Shown piece by piece: positions 5,071 to 5,734 of a stretch of 5,734 nt of DNA. Source of the stretch: a bacterium. GTDB taxonomy: Bacteria > Fidelibacterota > Marinisomatia > Marinisomatales > JAHJCW01. Location: positions 1-5,734 of the forward strand of contig JAUXHY010000097.1 in the NCBI GenBank assembly GCA_030621275.1. The letters run 5' to 3'. The notes below the pieces were generated by a model. The model was given only the letters and a program-made list of their open reading frames with translations, ran no database searches and had not been told where the DNA came from. The position numbers and the translations under genes are program-made. How positions within the stretch are numbered: the stretch's first letter is position 1; each line of letters opens with the position of its first letter.

Positions 5071-5439
5071 TTATCCAAGAGTCATGGCAATAGTTTGTTC
5101 AAAATCTTTACTAACAAATGGTTTGGCTATACAACCCTTGGCTCCCATTTTTAGTACTTGATTTTCGATTGCTAATTTGGGATAAGAAGCAGTCATAAAT
5201 ATAACAGGTATTCCTTTTGTTATATTTAATTGAATTAATTTTTCGAATGCTCCAATCCCTCCACCATGAGGCATTTTAACATCCATTAATATTAGATCTG
5301 GTATCTCTTTAACTGCCATTTCAACACCTTTCACTCCATCGTGAGCTACAAACACTTCATAGCCTTTTGCCTCTAACCGTATTGACAAGAGTCTTACAAT
5401 GCCAGGTTCATCATCAACTATTAATATTTTTTTCTTCAT
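5071..5439 (-). CDS. Stand-alone CheY-like receiver, 122 aa (module B)
   Basis: Single-domain response regulator and first gene of module B. Seen: D9-D10-E11 after KKKILIV, phosphoacceptor D53 in LILMDVKMP, T83 in VIFMTA, and the conserved Lys at 106 in IAKPF. The Lys is one position later than in the module A receivers because a Ser is inserted after T83-A84 (TASYPK versus TAYPK), in the beta4-alpha4 switch loop. The start at 5439 is supported by GGAGA about 5 nt upstream. No output domain follows. A sigma-54-type promoter lies 53-67 nt upstream. The module carries one receiver where module A has two. Confidence 0.93.
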   Translation of the reverse strand: MKKKILIVDDEPGIVRLLSIRLEAKGYEVFVAHDGVKGVEMAVKEIPDLILMDVKMPHGGGIGAFEKLIQLNITKGIPVIFMTASYPKLAIENQVLKMGAKGCIAKPFVSKDFEQTIAMTLG

Positions 5440-5491
5440 TCCGTCTCCTATTCATTAAATTATTTTAAAACTTCCACTGTAGATACACATA

Positions 5492-5506
5492 TCAATAATT
5501 GTGCCA
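5492..5506 (-). promoter_or_regulatory. Sigma-54 (RpoN) promoter of module B
   Basis: The minus strand reads TGGCAC-AATTA-TTGA. The -24 box is perfect; the -12 box has TTGA instead of TTGC, an imperfect but tolerated kind of -12. It starts 67 nt before the ATG, against 68 nt in module A. The expected start site is near 5480 with a leader of about 40 nt. Confidence 0.65.
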
Positions 5507-5580
5507 ACCTTATATATTATTGTTTTAATTGTGTTTAATGATCTTTAACTACTCGATATAATTATCAGTTTAATACAAAA

Positions 5581-5597
5581 TGTTCCAAATTGGTACA
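5581..5597. promoter_or_regulatory. Putative NtrC-type enhancer dyad of module B
   Basis: TGTTCC-AAATT-GGTACA is a 17-bp inverted repeat, symmetric at all but the fourth base pair of each arm. Its architecture (6-5-6) resembles NtrC-type activator sites. It lies exactly 75 nt upstream of the -24 box, as in module A, and is preceded by the shared TTTAATACAA. Beyond it, 5598-5734 shows no gene and no tRNA-Pro fragment. Confidence 0.55.
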
Positions 5598-5734
5598 CTT
5601 AATCTGGACATTAGCATCCATTCTGTATGATTTAAAACCGATAGTTTTTGTTTATATACCTATTTTGCAATACTTCTTAATAAATTGATTTTGTTGAGAT
5701 GTATTTTGGTAATAATTACAAAACATATTATTAA

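Overview
The window is AT-rich and comes from a diderm bacterium. An LptF/LptG permease shows an LPS-bearing outer membrane. Type IV prepilins and stand-alone CheY-like receivers suggest a surface-pilus or pseudopilus theme. The AT bias, the lptF/G start without a clear Shine-Dalgarno sequence and the general gene style would fit the Bacteroidota/Ignavibacteria-Chlorobi side of the tree, but this is a guess and no gene here settles the taxonomy.

Layout: (1) 1-1293, minus strand: nearly complete LptF/LptG permease running off the left edge. (2) 1377-1640, plus strand: a probable promoter, tRNA-His(GTG), tRNA-Pro(TGG) and a strong hairpin terminator. (3) 1641-1826: no intact gene; a 38-nt stretch on the minus strand resembles the C-terminal end of a receiver domain and may be a relic. 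(4) 1827-2411, plus: a secreted protein of unknown function. (5) Module A, minus strand, read from 4176 down to 2582: receiver, receiver, unknown ~143-aa protein, type IV prepilin. (6) 4427-4494: a second copy of the tRNA-Pro 3' end with its terminator. (7) Module B, minus strand, read from 5439 down to 4511: receiver, unknown 126-aa protein (paralogue of the one in A), and a 36-aa mini-prepilin consisting only of the leader and hydrophobic segment. (8) 5440-5734: the module B promoter region.

The two modules are clearly paralogous. They share gene order, near-identical spacing at the receiver/unknown-protein junction, and the same upstream architecture. Each has a sigma-54-type -24/-12 element (TGGCAT-N5-TTGC and TGGCAC-N5-TTGA) starting 67-68 nt before the first start codon. 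Each also has a 17-bp NtrC-like dyad exactly 75 nt further upstream. A sigma-54 RNA polymerase with an enhancer-binding activator encoded elsewhere therefore probably drives both operons. None of the three receivers has a DNA-binding or AAA+ domain, so they are not that activator.

Each module is preceded on its left by a tRNA-Pro 3' end plus terminator: the intact tRNA for A, a fragment for B. The period is 2854 bp. This is the footprint either of insertion at a tRNA attachment site or of a tandem duplication whose breakpoint lay in the tRNA. No integrase is present. The best candidate for an undescribed system is this repeated receiver / unknown helical protein / prepilin cassette next to tRNA-Pro. 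Its function is not known; control or assembly of a pilus-like structure is an inference from the prepilin and sigma-54 context.
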